64,000 bases of DNA from Centropus unirufus (GCA_013397695.1 VYZI01000033.1:1677776-1741775); one strand, 5' to 3'. Shown: positions 26,061 to 39,738, counted from the stretch's first letter. Notes: generated by a model not told the origin, from the letters alone. Translations and numbers: made by a program.

Positions 26061-27441
26061 TTGGTGTGTTCACTTTATGGATACATTGACTATAAAACAT
26101 GCACAGATCACTTGAGCTTTTCTTTGTTTTTTTTTAAAGGGCAGCCTTATGAAATTACAGGAACTAGAAAGAAAAAAGGGCTTGGACAGAAAATGTGTTG
26201 GTTATGGTGACGGCTCTGGTATGTGTGGTCTCTGCAAGACATGTGCATGAGTATCTGAATTTCCTGACCTCTTATCTTGACTATTTGGGGGGTTGAAGGC
26301 AGGGGCGGGAAACCAACTCTTTCTTGCTTTTGTGAAAATCCTTCCTTTTGTACTCACATCCAGCAGTACAAGGCTTGCAAAAGTCATCCCTTAGTCATGA
26401 ATTTCTACATTTTTTTTTCCAAAACTCGTTCATTTAGCACAACTTAGTGACTCAGTGCACTTACTTTAGATCATCCTGTAGTCCCAGATCTACCGAGACT
26501 TTTCCTATTACTCAGTCTACATTTTTCTTCCCTTCAATTTGTTGTATTCTATCTAGCACTGCTGTAAAAGCCTTTGCTCCCTATATAAATACTGCACACA
26601 TGTTTACGAGAGTGCATTTTGAACTTCTATTTGCTCTAATGGAGGCCTTGCTATTTTTGTGCAGTCTTGTGACCTTCCTTTTTTTTCTGTTTCCAGTAAA
26701 ATACTCTGTATTTCTGTATCCCAATACATTTTAACATTAAGAAGTATATCATACCTTGTCATTCTGATGTATGACAACTAGTTTTAATGTCTACTACAGT
26801 TACTCAGAAAGCCAAATACCTTACCACAGAGTGCCCTGATAACCAGGTGGGAAGATCTTGAGTTACTCCACCGATCTGTCTTAGTGATCTCCCTTGCAAT
26901 ATACATGAAGTTTAATTAAACTTAGGCTGATTATATCTGGAAAACAAATTCTGTAGCCTAATTTCTTGCAGATACAGCTGTGACCCTCTCCATCATATCA
27001 AAGGAAATATCAGCCATGTGTTCTCCATAACCTTCAGATATAAAGGGTCTTCAGTCCTGTAGCATCTGCTTCTAACGACCCTTCTCTTGCTATCTTCAAG
27101 CTCCCCATGTCCTCTATCCCCCTTGTCCTTCAGTGTCTGAGTCTGTCTGAATGACTTCTTGCCTCTTGTCTCTCCCTTGCCTCATTGGTGCCCTACAAAC
27201 CCTGTCCTTGCATCCAACTTTCCCTGCTCTCCAAACAAAATCCCCATGTGGCTTTGAGGATCACTTTAGGACCGATATTTGGAGAGGCCATCATGCTGAG
27301 CAGTGTGAGTTCATGTGCTGCAAATGCTGCACATCATCTTGCATGCATTACTGTCTGGTTCATGGTGGAGGAAATTAGTTTCAAACTGCACGTTTCCTCT
27401 CGCTTTCCGCTGCAAAGTTTCCTACAGCTTAGGTCTATCAC

Positions 27442-27519
27442 TTTAGGTTGTGCTTGATGGGTTCTTGGACTTTCTGTAGTTTTACGTTGTGCCTGATGGG
27501 TTCCTGGACTTTCTGTGTA
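27442..27519. repeat. 39-bp tandem duplication, two units
   Basis: Units 27442-27480 and 27481-27519 share the core TTGTGCYTGATGGGTTCYTGG and differ at a few positions. The 39-base length is a multiple of three. The minus-strand open frame across it (27334-27567) therefore shows a 13-residue repeat, but nothing else supports that frame as a gene. Confidence 0.85.
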
Positions 27520-27713
27520 TGCAGTCTTGCAGTTGAAGGAAGGAACTCCAGCTGCAGCTTGCTGCACTCTATTATCTTCCCAATGGGGTTGTAATACTTA
27601 GCTGGGGTGAGCAGGAGAAGTGGTCTGGATTACACCTCAGTGGCTGGTCAAGGGACATCTGGTACCTTTAAAGACAGACAACTTACTGGGCCTTGTTAAC
27701 AAAGCAAAATACA

Positions 27714-27734
27714 TTATTTTATTTATTTATTTTG
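27714..27734. repeat. (TTTA)n microsatellite
   Basis: About four TTTA units. Simple repeat. Confidence 0.85.
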
Positions 27735-28245
27735 AATAGCATGTTGGCCCAAGTAAACTGCTGCAGATTTTTGGGTCTGTCTGATGTTCTCCTTCCTGTA
27801 CTTTTCTATTAGCTGTTCTTTGTCTCCAAGACTCTCTTTTCATCTCTGTCCAGTTTGTTTTTCACATTGGTGGCTGTTTCCACCCCTCCCTATTACCTTA
27901 TGCTGTTCCATCTAAATCCTCACCCAGGAGGGAGAAAAAAATCAAAATACTGCTAAGTTTTCTGCAGTTGTGGTGTTTGTTGTTTCTGTAGACTATTACT
28001 GCCCCAGGCTGCCTTTTTGCCATGCCTATTTAGAATGCAATGTGGACAATCCACAGATAGGAGACCACTCCTCCAAAAGCTGAGTATGCCAGACTTCCTC
28101 AGTATTGGTGGATTCTTTTGGGCAACAAATGTGATTGTTAATTTTGTACAGGAAGCTTGTATGTTCCTTAGTACATGCTATGCTCCGTGTGTTCAACAAG
28201 AAGAGGGCTAAGAACACAATACTACTTCTATGGGGCTCTGGACCC

Positions 28246-28262
28246 AAAAAAAAAAAAAAAAA
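28246..28262. repeat. Poly(A) run, 17 bases
   Basis: Homopolymer. I looked upstream for a processed pseudogene and found neither a polyadenylation signal at the right distance nor a recognisable coding sequence. Confidence 0.9.
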
Positions 28263-31200
28263 GAAGAATTCAAGCTCTAAAATTCACATTCCAAGTAAGA
28301 AAATACTTGTTTACAAGTAAACCTAATACCTTCCTTAAATGCAAATGGACCTTTGGTCCTCCTAGGCCTCTATAAAACATTGTAAAAGCTGGCATAATCA
28401 GATGTGTCGGCTTTTCCTCTGATAGAAAATATATAAAAAATGAAACGAGATTTGTTGGTTCTGTGGACCTTAAGCTATAACTGGAAGGCGCAGGGCATGA
28501 AATGCTGCTACAAAACTTCAGGCTCAGTAAGACCATTCATAAGGCAACCTTAAGTTTCACTGAGGGTGAGTTCAGTGTGTTTTAAAACTCTGTTGTGTCT
28601 TGTCTTTACAAGAACCCATTTCTGCTTTCAGAATATGTCTCTGTTATTTGCTATATGGCTCAGTTGACCTATGAATTTTTATGAGAATTAAGCCATACAT
28701 CTTCCGAGGCAGCAATTCTTTGTTTGAATCTGGACTATATAAACATCTATGTGTGGCATCCCATAAAAAGACATGTAGGCACACCTGCTATATGTATGAT
28801 ATACGAGGTAGTTCACTGTCTTGCATTGTTCACTCTCTTCTGTTCTAAAATGGTACATTCTTCATTGGTCATGCCTTCAGGGTTTCATCTATGTGGAACA
28901 GTACTTCATAGTGATAAGCTTTGTTTTCTAACCTGGATATTAGCGGTGTGATAGTGCCCACTGTATAGCTGGGATGAGCTGTGCAAAAATGAGAAATGTG
29001 AATCATGTTTTCAATGAGTTCAATATGATGCATTCCATACGCTGGATGTATATGCATCTCTCTGCTTTATGAGTAAGATGCAGACCTCATGTAAGTCAGG
29101 AGTTCTATGGTTTTTCACAAAACGTCTGTGACTTCTGATCTCTCCAAGCTTGTGTGCATATGACTGAGAGCACTGGTGTACTCACAAACCATGGAACAAA
29201 CTTCACTGAGAATAAAGGAATAAATCTTGGAATGCATGAGAAAAGCTAATGGAAAGCTGGAGGCCAGCAGCAACACTGAGTGACCAATTCCCTAAGCCAC
29301 TGAGTTGCTTTAGCTAGACCAAGTGAAATGAAGGTGTTGTCAGGGTTTTTCCATTTTCCAAGTTAAGCAGCTGACATTTCTAAAGTTATTCAAGTGTACA
29401 AATTATATGAAAATGATGCATTAAGCCTATTCAAAACTATTTTATGTTCCAATCATATCTAGCACAAGCTGCATTTGCAGTGCATGCACTAATCCATTTG
29501 ACCAATTGACTAATCCATTAAACAGACTGATGAGTGCTGGCTGTTTGAAGGACAGAACAAAGAAATTAAAATTCTCTAATTTCACTCCTGATAGTGGGAC
29601 ACTAAAAAATTCTGTTAATATCAAAGGTGTTTCTCTCTACTGAACTAATTTTAACTGCTCTTGGATCCTTGGCTTGCTTGTCTCCTGGTTATTCAGAGTT
29701 GCATTTTTCCTTTTACTGTCCAAGACTGCATATTCTTTCTCTTTGGGTCCCTTCCTGTTTCTTGCTATTTTTAATTTGTGAAAGCACACTCTGATTTTGT
29801 TCACTTCTGTTTCTGCTTCCCCCTCACTTATTTGCTTCTAAGTCTAATCTCTTCTTAAATAGCTAGCCTACAAGTTTCTACTTGGAGCCCTTTACCTGTT
29901 CTTGTGTGTGGTGATCATTCCAAATTCTTTCCTGATGCATGGACCTGGAGGAAAATCACTTACTACTTTTCAGTTTGAAAAAAATGAACTGAGAAAAACT
30001 ACTCTAAACAAACAAAGTGTCTTGAGATGGTATCTTCCTCGGATCACCTCTGCAAAGAGCTCTGCACAAAACTCCCTGGAGAAAGGAAGTGCGTTCTGTG
30101 GTGTATAGGCGAAAGTGCTGACTGCTAAACACATCAGACCTGATTGCAGTTCTGCCACAATTGCATTATGAAAGGCGCAGTTTTGGCTTGCTGTATCTGC
30201 TTCAGGTTAGATAATAGATAGAGATTTTCATGTCTTTCTGAGGAGAATGTCTTGCAGCATGTCTTTATCAAAGCTTGGTTCACACTGGAGATGTTACACA
30301 GCTGCAGAATATTTCTGCTTGCATGCTACAAGAATGCTGTTGGTTGCTTTGATGACTCAATCCATTTACTCTGTACGATTCAATCGTTGTTTTGTAGTAG
30401 TCTAAGTAGGTGGTGCAAGATAACAGCCTAGTGCCACAAAAATCACTGAACTTACAAAATAGATGTATTGAGTTGTAGGTTTGCAAGTGTTATGATCATA
30501 AGCTAGCCAAAGGGTTATAACTGATTTTCAAGAAGCTAGAGGCAAAGACAGAGCTTAAAATGATTTGAATTATGAATAATCCTTATTTTAATAGGCTATA
30601 ATATGAAGAGTTGTAACCCTCAAACTTACACACTATGGCTCCCAGATTGAAAAAAACTTATAGCTTCTGAGGATGCTTGATACTGACCAATCAAAATCCT
30701 GCCAATATTGCTATGGTAGGAGTCACTAGATGGCAACATTACCTGTACTCTTACAAATCCACGTGTATGGGTATTGTCCAGTCTTCTGAAGAAGTGTCTT
30801 TTTCTGTAGAGAGCTTCTTTTGTGGGAGCTCAGAGCAGCAATAGGAGAGAAGCAGTCTCTCTTTCCAACTCCTTTCTGAATGGGGAGATTACTTGAATGC
30901 TGATAGCTGCACACATAGTGTCAAATAAACCACTCTAATGATTCTCCCAACAATTTCTGTTTATGTTACCATGCTAGAAATAAACAGTGATTTAGGAGTT
31001 TGTATCCTACTCAGCTGTTCCTGCTGTCAGTTGGGACATTGTACTTGGGGGCAGATGGGAGGCAGCAGTAAGCTAGAGGTGTTTCTGTAGCCCACTCACC
31101 TAAATCTGCCAGTGAGAGCGTTAGTTCTTTTGGTTGTTTTTTTTTTTTTGTATTTTTTTTTAAGTGCTTTGACTGGAGGCTGTACTGCCAGGGCTTCACA

Positions 31201-31908
31201 TCTGCTACCACTCAGAAGCTGAGTGTGTCTCTCTTCATTCTGGGCTTGGCAGGTTTTGCACATGGCTCTGATTTTGTGTGAAGTTGATTTTAGGTATGCA
31301 CCACAGTTTTTGCTAAGCTAAAAAAATAAAAAAGGCAAACTTAACAGGATTCCAGTTTAGGATTTCAATACCTCTGTGAGAAAGCACTATGGTTAAGAAT
31401 GATGCATGAAGTTTAGCTGTTTATGCTTGATTGAAAACTTAGCTAGATAAGTTATATGTTATTATCAAATGCAAGGACTGGACTTAGACCATTTTGCCTA
31501 CATGTTCTTTGTTAGACCTTTGCACCAATATTTTAACCAAACGTTTTTTAAAATGGAAATTTTAATTGAAAAAACTATGACCAGTTCTCACAGGTTAACT
31601 GGAAAACATATAGCTGCTGAAGTATGCAAAAAATTGTGACTTCACTGCCCTATTTTGCTACAGATGTTGTTTTTATTCTTAAGTGTTTTGACTGACAAAT
31701 CTAATTAAAAAACCTCTTAGGGGGACGCTAATTCAGAAAAATCTTGATACAGTTAATTATTTCCTCTTAATTTATACTGGAATGCAAAATAACAAATGAT
31801 AGAGCTCTGAGAAAAAAATCAACCAAAATTTCCCCTAACAAACTTCTATTAAAACACCACAATTTGGTAATATTTATTTCAAATATTGAAGCATTTACTA
31901 ACTGTAAA

Positions 31909-31933
31909 GAGTATTATTTTGAGTATTATTTTG
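31909..31933. repeat. 12-bp tandem duplication
   Basis: GAGTATTATTTT occurs twice in direct succession in an AT-rich stretch. Minor. Confidence 0.8.
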
Positions 31934-34554
31934 AATAGATTAAAAGTTTTTCTCCTCTCCATATTGTTCAAATTTTCCCACTGCAATGAGCACATTGTAC
32001 TTTTTGTTCTTGTGGCTGCATATCCTAACAGGAAAGCCCATCCCAGGCTCACATGTGGGACAATCTTTTCTCAACTCCACAGTCAGCAGAGTAGGTCTGA
32101 GAAACATTAGTTTTCCCTCACCTGCATCTTGTTTTTCATTCATGAGCTGATTCTTCTTGAAGAAAATGCAGAGGTCTATTGTCAGTGACATACTCTTGAA
32201 GTGGGAAATATTGTTCGGCACAGTTTCATCTTGTAAATAAACAATAGAAATACAGATTTGGTTTGGGTTTTTTTTCCCACCAAGGAATAAAAACCCCACA
32301 CAGCACCTTTGGAGGGTATTGCATTTTATCCTGTTACCTCAAAACAAACAAAACTGTTGTACAACATAAGCTATAGAGAAATATAGTTTGATAGCCACAC
32401 AGCTGTGCTCCTCTCCCCCTTCAGTACCATAATCTCCTCTATTGGTGTTTGGCTCTGTGCACAGTCATGTATGAATAGCAATTTATGGGACTGAAAATAA
32501 CTTTTTACTAATAAAGATGCATCAAAGCAAGGGAGCAACTGATGGAGATACATCAATCAATTGGCATGTTTTCTATTGCAAGTTTTTCTCTCACAGAAAG
32601 AGAGGAAAACTGAATTCCCTCCCCGCTATCCCCCATGGTGCTGAGCACTCAATTCTTTGGGGGCTCCATAAAGATAGCAGCTGACATTAAAATATTTGAA
32701 CTATATTCATTAGTAACAATACCTATATGGGCTAATTGCCCTGTATTTAGCGAGCTGCTGGACGCCAGGTCCAAGTGGTGTTACCCAGAGCCCATGCTGA
32801 GAACTGCTGGGCCAGTCTGTGTTGCAGAGGACCAGGATTTTTCCTGACTCTTGTTTGCACTTGGCCAGGGCCTCTGGTGAGCACTAGTACTGCTGCTCCT
32901 CATATTGAGCGAGGAAATTGAAATGTGCTTGAATCAGGAACAGATGACTGGATTTAGAGATGAGTTAAAACTGCTCTAAGCAATGGGTAAGACTGATATA
33001 ATTAGTCTGGCTTGCAACGTGTTTGCTTATGATACTTATTAAAACCCTATTTCATAGCTTTAAATAGTTACAAAAGAAAAACAAAATGAGTATAGATACA
33101 AACGTAACTCTTGGTTTTGAGCTTTACAGTTCAATCTTAGAACTAAAATGTTCTTAAGCAAAATGGCAGAGCCTGTCTCTCTGCTGGTCCAGGTCTTGCA
33201 TGGGTGTCCTCTCAGTGGAACCAGTAAGACGGTTTTGAACTGAGATGAGGATTAAAGGACCACAGTGAAACTACTTCCTCTCTGCCTGCTGAAAATTTGA
33301 ATAGGTTCCTTGCTTTACTAATGAGAAAATTAAAATCCATAATAGAATCTGTCTCCTTAATTTTGTGGAAGCTTGAGTCACTATTTAAGCTATAGATCTT
33401 GGATTCATCTGGTTTAGAAGCTTGAATTTGATAATTTAATTCTTTGTTTCTGCAGTGACTGCTAGGCTTTATTACAAGCACCCTTAAAGAATATTAAAAA
33501 GAAAAAAGAAAAACTTCTGAGATTCCCAGCACATTTTATATGCTTTTTCCAGTGTTGCCAGTGCTCCAGGAGCATGGTGATGTGGACATCCACTGCACTA
33601 ACCTGTCAGTAAATGTAACACTGCTGAACAACTTGGAGAGCCTTGGTTTTCAGAAGGCATATAGCAACTGAAAACAAAAAAAGGGCAACAAATCCAGAAC
33701 AGAGTAGTTCAGACACTAAGGACCAACCAAAGTTTTGGTTCTCAACACGTCCTTCACAGTCCTAAGCTGTTAGCTGAGACTCCCTGTTGTTTTAGATAGC
33801 ATTTGTATGACTGGGTGCACTAAGGCCTCTGATCAAATAAACACAACCTGCATATGCTTAATTCCTGGTACAACTGCAGAAGTTGAAGAGCAATTTGTGC
33901 CAAAGTATAACAGAAGGATAGAGCTAACAGTGAAATACTCAGCACATTCAGGTTCCTTGTTTCAGAAAAGCACAGGTGAAAAAAAGCAGTGGAAGCACAG
34001 CCACCACTTCACTGCCACAGGCTCATCTTGTTTGGCCAGGATCAGTTTAAGTTAATGGAGAGAACTCTGACCTCAGGAGTGACTACTATGGAAGAGATGC
34101 AGTTTACCATTTATTAGATATTGTTTATTTTAAGGTGTGGATAATGTAGCTAGGAAAATGATCCTGAAGTGGTCAAGGGCTTGTGTGTGTAAAATGTGAG
34201 ATTATTGGAAGATTTTGGCAAAAATTGGGTGGAAAATTGAGAGGGTATTTTCTGGGCAAGTGCATTTTTTGTAGTACAATGATTTTCACAGAAGACTTTC
34301 ATCTGCAGCTCCTAGATGTTACTAAGCAAGGGGTTATTTGACCTAGTAATGAATATTTTTATTAATTTGAAGTATTTCTTCTTTTCAGAACTGCAGTTTT
34401 GTTTAATTTGTGGGAGTTCATAGGAACATAAAGGTTGTAAACTTTTATTTTCTTCATTGGAGAAAGTGTGTTACTTTCTATTCTTTGAAATATTTTAATT
34501 TAGACTTTAAAGAGCTTGAGAATGTTTTTGATCCTTAACTGTTTTAATACACAG

Positions 34555-34565
34555 CACACACACAC
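34555..34565. repeat. Short (CA)n run
   Basis: About five and a half CA units. Very short. Confidence 0.7.
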
Positions 34566-37500
34566 CTAGTCATGTGATATATTCTTATGGCTCTAAATTA
34601 ACTTCATTCAGATCTTAGGCTAAAGTTTTAAAGTTTTCTACTTTAAGCTTTAAAGCTTTTTTTTTTTTCAATGAAAGAAACATTGTTCTTTCTCTACTTG
34701 CAAAACCAATTCTGATTTCTGGACATTTCTGCGTACAGCAAAGGAGTAGTGGACATCCAGTCTGCTGCTGCAGATCTTTCTCTGCTCTAATATGGGTGTG
34801 TGTCTACATGTGGGAAAAAAAGAATAGTTGCTTAACCTTAATAGTTTACAGGTATAGGGTCTTTTTGGTAATTATGAGAAAACAGTTCTATGGGCCACTG
34901 CCCAATGTGACTGACGGCAGCTACTCTGAAACATCTGGACTGCCTGCATGTCTCTGAAGAGTAATGAGGAGTCAGTACTTCAGCTTTTCTGAGAGGGAGA
35001 GGAAAAACTCTGAGAAAGAGCAGTGTGGAAGCAAGACCCAGATACTTGGCTTTGGTGTATGATTTGGATTTCTAGCTATCCCTGAGCTCATTGACCGAGA
35101 ATCTTCATTTGAATATCTGGAAGTCAAGCAGCCACATTATTTTAAAAAGAGCTTGCTGCATTACTGGGGCTTTCAACAATATCAGAGCTCCTAGGCTGGC
35201 TTCAAGAAGTGGCTTTCATCTGAAACCAGTTGGGATTCCATTGTGTCCCCAACTGCACAAAGTCAACAAATGCAATCAGAATTTAGAAACATGTCTGTTA
35301 TGCAAGGAGGGACAGAGATGACAAGTTTATGCTTGTCACTTCCACTGCAGAGTACACTGTCTCAGTATTAACCTGCCCAGAGAATGACATTTGGCTGGGT
35401 GTATTGCATCATGCTCAGCGGGATTACTCTTTTTTCCCTCTGCCTTTCTGGCTATTTTCTTCCTCATTCAGTTGCAGGAGCTGCCAGGTTATCTTGACAC
35501 CACTACAGCTTAGCCTTCCTGTTGGGGAAAGAGAATACCGTATTTCTCATTTATTTTGCTCTGTGCCCAGACTGACATGCCTGGCAACTGGTGTGGCCTG
35601 ATGCAGTTAAACTTGCACTGACTGCTCTCTGTTAAGGAAATTCTTGAGACATTGTCATTGTCCTAAAGGACAGACTTAAGTGTCTGCTCTAATTAAGTTG
35701 CGCAAAGGAGCTTTAAAAATGCTGAAGTTCTGTGTGTCTGGCTATTATGACTTTTCTAAATAATTGTTAATGTTTGACCTGCAGTTTGTGAACTGCAACT
35801 TTGTTATTGTACAATTACAGTAAAAAATTACTTTGTCCCGTAATATTCCCTAAAATTCTAACTTTCTAGTTAAAAAAAATATTTTCCAGTTTGATGCAAT
35901 GAATCATCTGAAAAAATACTCTAGAGGCCATGATGATAACCACAATCTGCAGCTGTTGCATTACTGAGAGCTGATCTCAAATCTGTGGTCAATGCTAATT
36001 TCAATTTTGTGCATCATGTAGGGATTCAATTTTTATAACAAAAGTCATATTCCAAAATCATCTGCTCTTGGAATTGGGAATGAATTTGAGAGTCTAGAAA
36101 GAAGGTTGTTATAAATTCGGTAATTTTCAAATTCGTATCACTGAGCAAAAGTATCTCCTGCTGGTGATTATTAAAAGAAGGAAAATAGAGAAAGGTATGT
36201 TTTGTTAGTAATGCAATGCCTTGGGGATTTCCCATGCCATCTATAGGGTCGAGAAAGAAATACTTTTCCATGATGAGTTATAATTTGATGTGTGTTTTTT
36301 GGGTTCTCTGGTCTTTCTCCGAAACACAGGACAGTAACCATTGTAGAAGAAGGTATTTCGGAAAGGTACATTCTTTGATGCAGCATTGCATTTTCAGGAA
36401 TCTGGTTCAGGTTTTCTTGAAGACATATTTGGGTCTAAGATGGCCAGCTTTTGGCTTGTTTTGGCTTTTTGATTGTCAGGTTCTATTGGATTTTTTTCTT
36501 CTTCTTCAATGCAGATGTGCTGGGCTATTCATTTGTTTAATAAGTAAAGGTTGCTCCAATTTAAACTGAGATGAATTGGCTATTTCTGCAATTCACATTT
36601 GAAAATTCAATTCATACTTCTAATCTGCTGTTGCATAATAATAAACCACTTTGATAGAATATATTTATACTGGAACTTCCTAAGTCTGATAGATTCTTAT
36701 TCTTTCTGCAAAAATGTCATGAAAACCTCCCTGTCACTTCTAATCTGACTGGCAAATAAATGCAATGTCACTTCAAGCCTTCAAGCTCAAGCTACTCCCT
36801 TAACATCCAAGAGCTGCTTGTAAAACTGCTTAAAATCTTTCATTACTCTTGAAAAACACTTTTTTCCCCAAAGAAATGACATTATGATTTTATAGAACTG
36901 TCAGCCACAACATAATAGATTATTTGAGATTTGATACTGTGGGTAAGGAAACACATAAAATTCCACTGCAAAGGTCATATTGTAGCAAAATTTAGAGGAA
37001 CTGACAGAAATCAAAGCTAAATGTTATGCTTATGTGAGTCTTTGTATACTTCTGTTCCTCTACAAGAAAGCTTTCTTGTTGAAAGTCCAGTGAATTTTTT
37101 TATACTCCCTTAGGCTGTAGCTATGTGTCAGACAGACCAATAATGTCTATTTGAATTAAGAGCTCTGATCTGGAAGATGTCTTCAGTATAAAATTTACAA
37201 GGGGTCTAGGTTTAGGTAAGCTTTGGTTAAATGGGAACTGAAAAGAAGCCTGTGCCTTCAGCCCGTTCACAGTCAACATCATCAGTGCATCAGTGGTTAA
37301 GTGCCCTTTCAGAGAGATCTCATTTTATTACTGTTGTGTTTGTATGAGGATATTTGAAAGGGATTTTGAAAGATGCAAGAGAACTGCATAGAAGTACAGT
37401 TGAGGTTGCAACACGGACTCTGATGCGTAAAATTTGAAGATTAGAGGCAAAAACAGATTCTTTGAACCCTTGTGCTTGAAAGGGGAGTCCTTGGTGTTTT

Positions 37501-38021
37501 CCGTTTAATACCAAGCAGTAAAGAACAGCTGCTGCTTCAATAAATCAGAGTTCCATCAAGAATTGGGAAGGTGAACATACTGTGCTAGAGGAATTCAGGA
37601 CAGGGAAACAAGAATAGGAATTGTTTGCCTTTTACTCAGAACCACAATGCTGGCAGGAATGAAGTGGAATAAATAAGGGATGGAACAAAAGAGGCCCAGA
37701 GAAGAAAGACCCAGAAACTGGAGTGCAAAGCCTTTAAAATTTTGAGTGTATATGGACTGCAAAAAAATTCCAAACCCTGCAGAAGCAGCCTTTTTTTATC
37801 TCTTTCCTGAGAATTAGATGTTGGTAAGCTTTATTTTTTCCCGGTTTCTGTGCTGTCTTCACACCTCAGGGTATCTGTGCTTGCGTTACCTGCAAAGGGA
37901 AGTGGCTGATAAGGACTGTATGAGAATGTGCTTGTGGCAAAAAGCTGGGCTAGATCCTCTTGGTCTCTTGCAGTCATTCAAAACTGAAAGTGTAATTTTT
38001 ACTGGATTTCCAAATTTTTTA

Positions 38022-38040
38022 TTTTTTTGGGGGGGGGGGG
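38022..38040. repeat. T7-G12 homopolymer junction
   Basis: Seven T followed by twelve G (38029-38040), then a G-rich stretch to about 38071 that includes GGTGGGCGG and GGGCAGGGAGGAGGG. The G-rich strand has several G3 runs and could form a G-quadruplex. Homopolymer length may also be affected by sequencing error. Confidence 0.85.
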
Positions 38041-38670
38041 AAGGTGGGCGGAAGACAGGGCAGGGAGGAGGGCATAAAACAGATCGAGTTATTCACGGCA
38101 CTACTCTGTTCTCTGGACGCATTTAAGCTGGATGTCACGTCAGGTATCTGAAATGAGCAGTGATCAGGTTTGCTGCACTGAATGCATTGCTAATATCCAG
38201 TTACTTAACACTTTGATGGCGATCTTCAGACATTTGTGCCTAAACACAAACCTACTTGTGCCTGTGTGGCAATAACTGCTCTCTAAATTCTGTATGGAAG
38301 TCAGAGGCAATGAAAATCACTATCTAATTCTTGAGTCAATAATAGTATTTTTAAATTATTTATTTATAGGTCTGTGGTCAGTTTTTGAATGGTACTTTGT
38401 TGTTGCTCATTCTAGATTTTCCATGGCTCTCCTGTGTTTGCCACACTATACCCCATGCAGGTCTATGATCTGCAGGCGATTATGTCAAGTATAAATCAGA
38501 ACAGAGATTCACTCTGTAGTTTCAGTGTGTAGGAGCTTCTCTGTTGCTTCTTACACAAGAAATGGAACTGACTCTTGTTTTCTAAGCATAATAAATAAAA
38601 GAATGGGTGACTGATGAATTAATGTTTTTCTGGAGATGTGAAGAATTTATGAGATTGAGTGAAAATTTGT

Positions 38671-38731
38671 GTTTGATGTAGTTAGGATGTTGGATGTTAG
38701 GATGTTTGATGTAGTTGGGATGTTGGAGTAC
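38671..38731. repeat. Imperfect tandem duplication (TTTGATGTAGTT...GGATGTTGGA)
   Basis: Two adjacent copies of a segment of about 30 bases beginning TTTGATGTAGTTRGGATG. A shorter GGATGTT echo lies between them. Boundaries are approximate. Confidence 0.75.
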
Positions 38732-39416
38732 GGTAATTGTAGCACTGACTCACATATGTTCCTCCTGAAGTCTGAAATATCTGTGCTTTGAAAACTGTCA
38801 TTCACATGTCATGTCCCTTCAGTGAGAGTTTGGTTCCACTACCAGTATGATGTCTGCTGGTTGTTTTTTGGGTTTGTTTTTTTTTTTTTCATGCTTAAAA
38901 GTTTACTGGATCTAGGGCTATACCAGATGTGCTTTATTTCAAAGAACCACAGAAAGCTTACTTATTTCCAGATTAACATTTAAATCATGCTTTAATGCTC
39001 CATATCTTCAAAATTATGTACCTAGGAAATAAATAATAAAGAAAAAAAAAAAGAGAAAACAATTAATTATTTAAACCTCAGCTAACCTAAATAGAGGTAC
39101 AGATTATACTTGATTGCTATGCAGTAATGTGTATGATGTTATGACAACTCATGAGCTATGGCTACAACACTAGTGTGTATCAAGCGTTCAGAGCTCCTGC
39201 AAATTCTGCTAAAATCCTTGAATGTCTTCAGTTCCCTCAGCTTTGTAAAGGAAAGTACACGCATCTGTCATTGTGTGCACTGCATGTATGAAGTTCATGG
39301 CCAAGCCCAGCATTCTTTAAACAGGAAATTCCTAGGGGCTAAATCTCAAAGCTGTTATTCAGCCCTATATTATGCCAAGAGTCTTTTCAATTCCAGCACA
39401 GCCCTACAAACCAAAA

Positions 39417-39738
39417 CAAGGAGTGCCAAGAAGGATTACAGAGCCCTGGGAGTGGCAGTAAGGGGCTCTAGAGTGCAGGTAGTTTTTTCATCAGTCCTCC
39501 AGGTCCATGGGGAGGGGTTTGAAAAGGCCAGTCGAATGGGACAAATTGACAAATTGACAAATTGACAAATATTGACAAAATACAGGACTGGTGCCACAGC
39601 CAGGTGTTTGGCTTAGACCATAGGACTCACTTTGAGAAACCTGGTGTGCTGGGGACTGAGGGGTTGCATCTGTCAGAGAAGGGGAAGAGCATCTTCAGTC
39701 ATAGGTCTGCCAAACTGGTGAAGAGGAATTTAAACTAA
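39417..39738 (+). pseudogene. CR1 ORF1 esterase (SGNH-hydrolase-like) fragment
   Basis: Remnant of the esterase domain known from CR1 ORF1 proteins; its role in retrotransposition is unsettled. The first part reads KKDYRALG and QVVFSS, in the frame that is open from 39158 to 39565. The second part, in another frame, reads GLHLSEKGKSIF and ends at the ORF1 stop TAA, 39736-39738. SGNH hydrolases use an Asp-x-x-His pair in this last block. Here the His (CAT, 39667-39669) is kept and the Asp position is Glu (GAG, 39658-39660). The N-terminal Ser block is not present. The frame change between the two parts coincides with an expanded 8-base repeat at 39540-39579. Not functional. Confidence 0.8.
39540..39579. 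repeat. (GACAAATT)n tandem octamer inside CR1 ORF1
   Basis: Three exact GACAAATT units followed by degenerate ones. The array sits where CR1 ORF1 would read a single unit of similar sequence, just before TACAGGACTGGTGCC. An 8-base unit shifts the reading frame, and the frame does change across it. It most likely arose by replication slippage after insertion. Confidence 0.9.

Larger units (their letters stand above)
20001..30000. other. Noncoding stretch, no confident gene
   Basis: Unique AT-rich DNA with small tandem duplications, the 25.6-26.1 kb CpG-retaining block and a weak exon-like segment at 20.7 kb. Open frames are below about 100 codons and unremarkable. Confidence 0.75.
30001..39409. 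other. Noncoding stretch, no gene seen
   Basis: Unique AT-rich DNA. Frames such as 31940-32299 (minus) and 36216-36569 (plus) reach about 120 codons but show no domain and include low-complexity runs. Simple repeats are listed separately. Confidence 0.8.

Noticed and set aside
28135..28262. Poly(A) run suggesting a processed pseudogene
   Set aside because: No polyadenylation signal at the expected distance and no recognisable coding sequence upstream.
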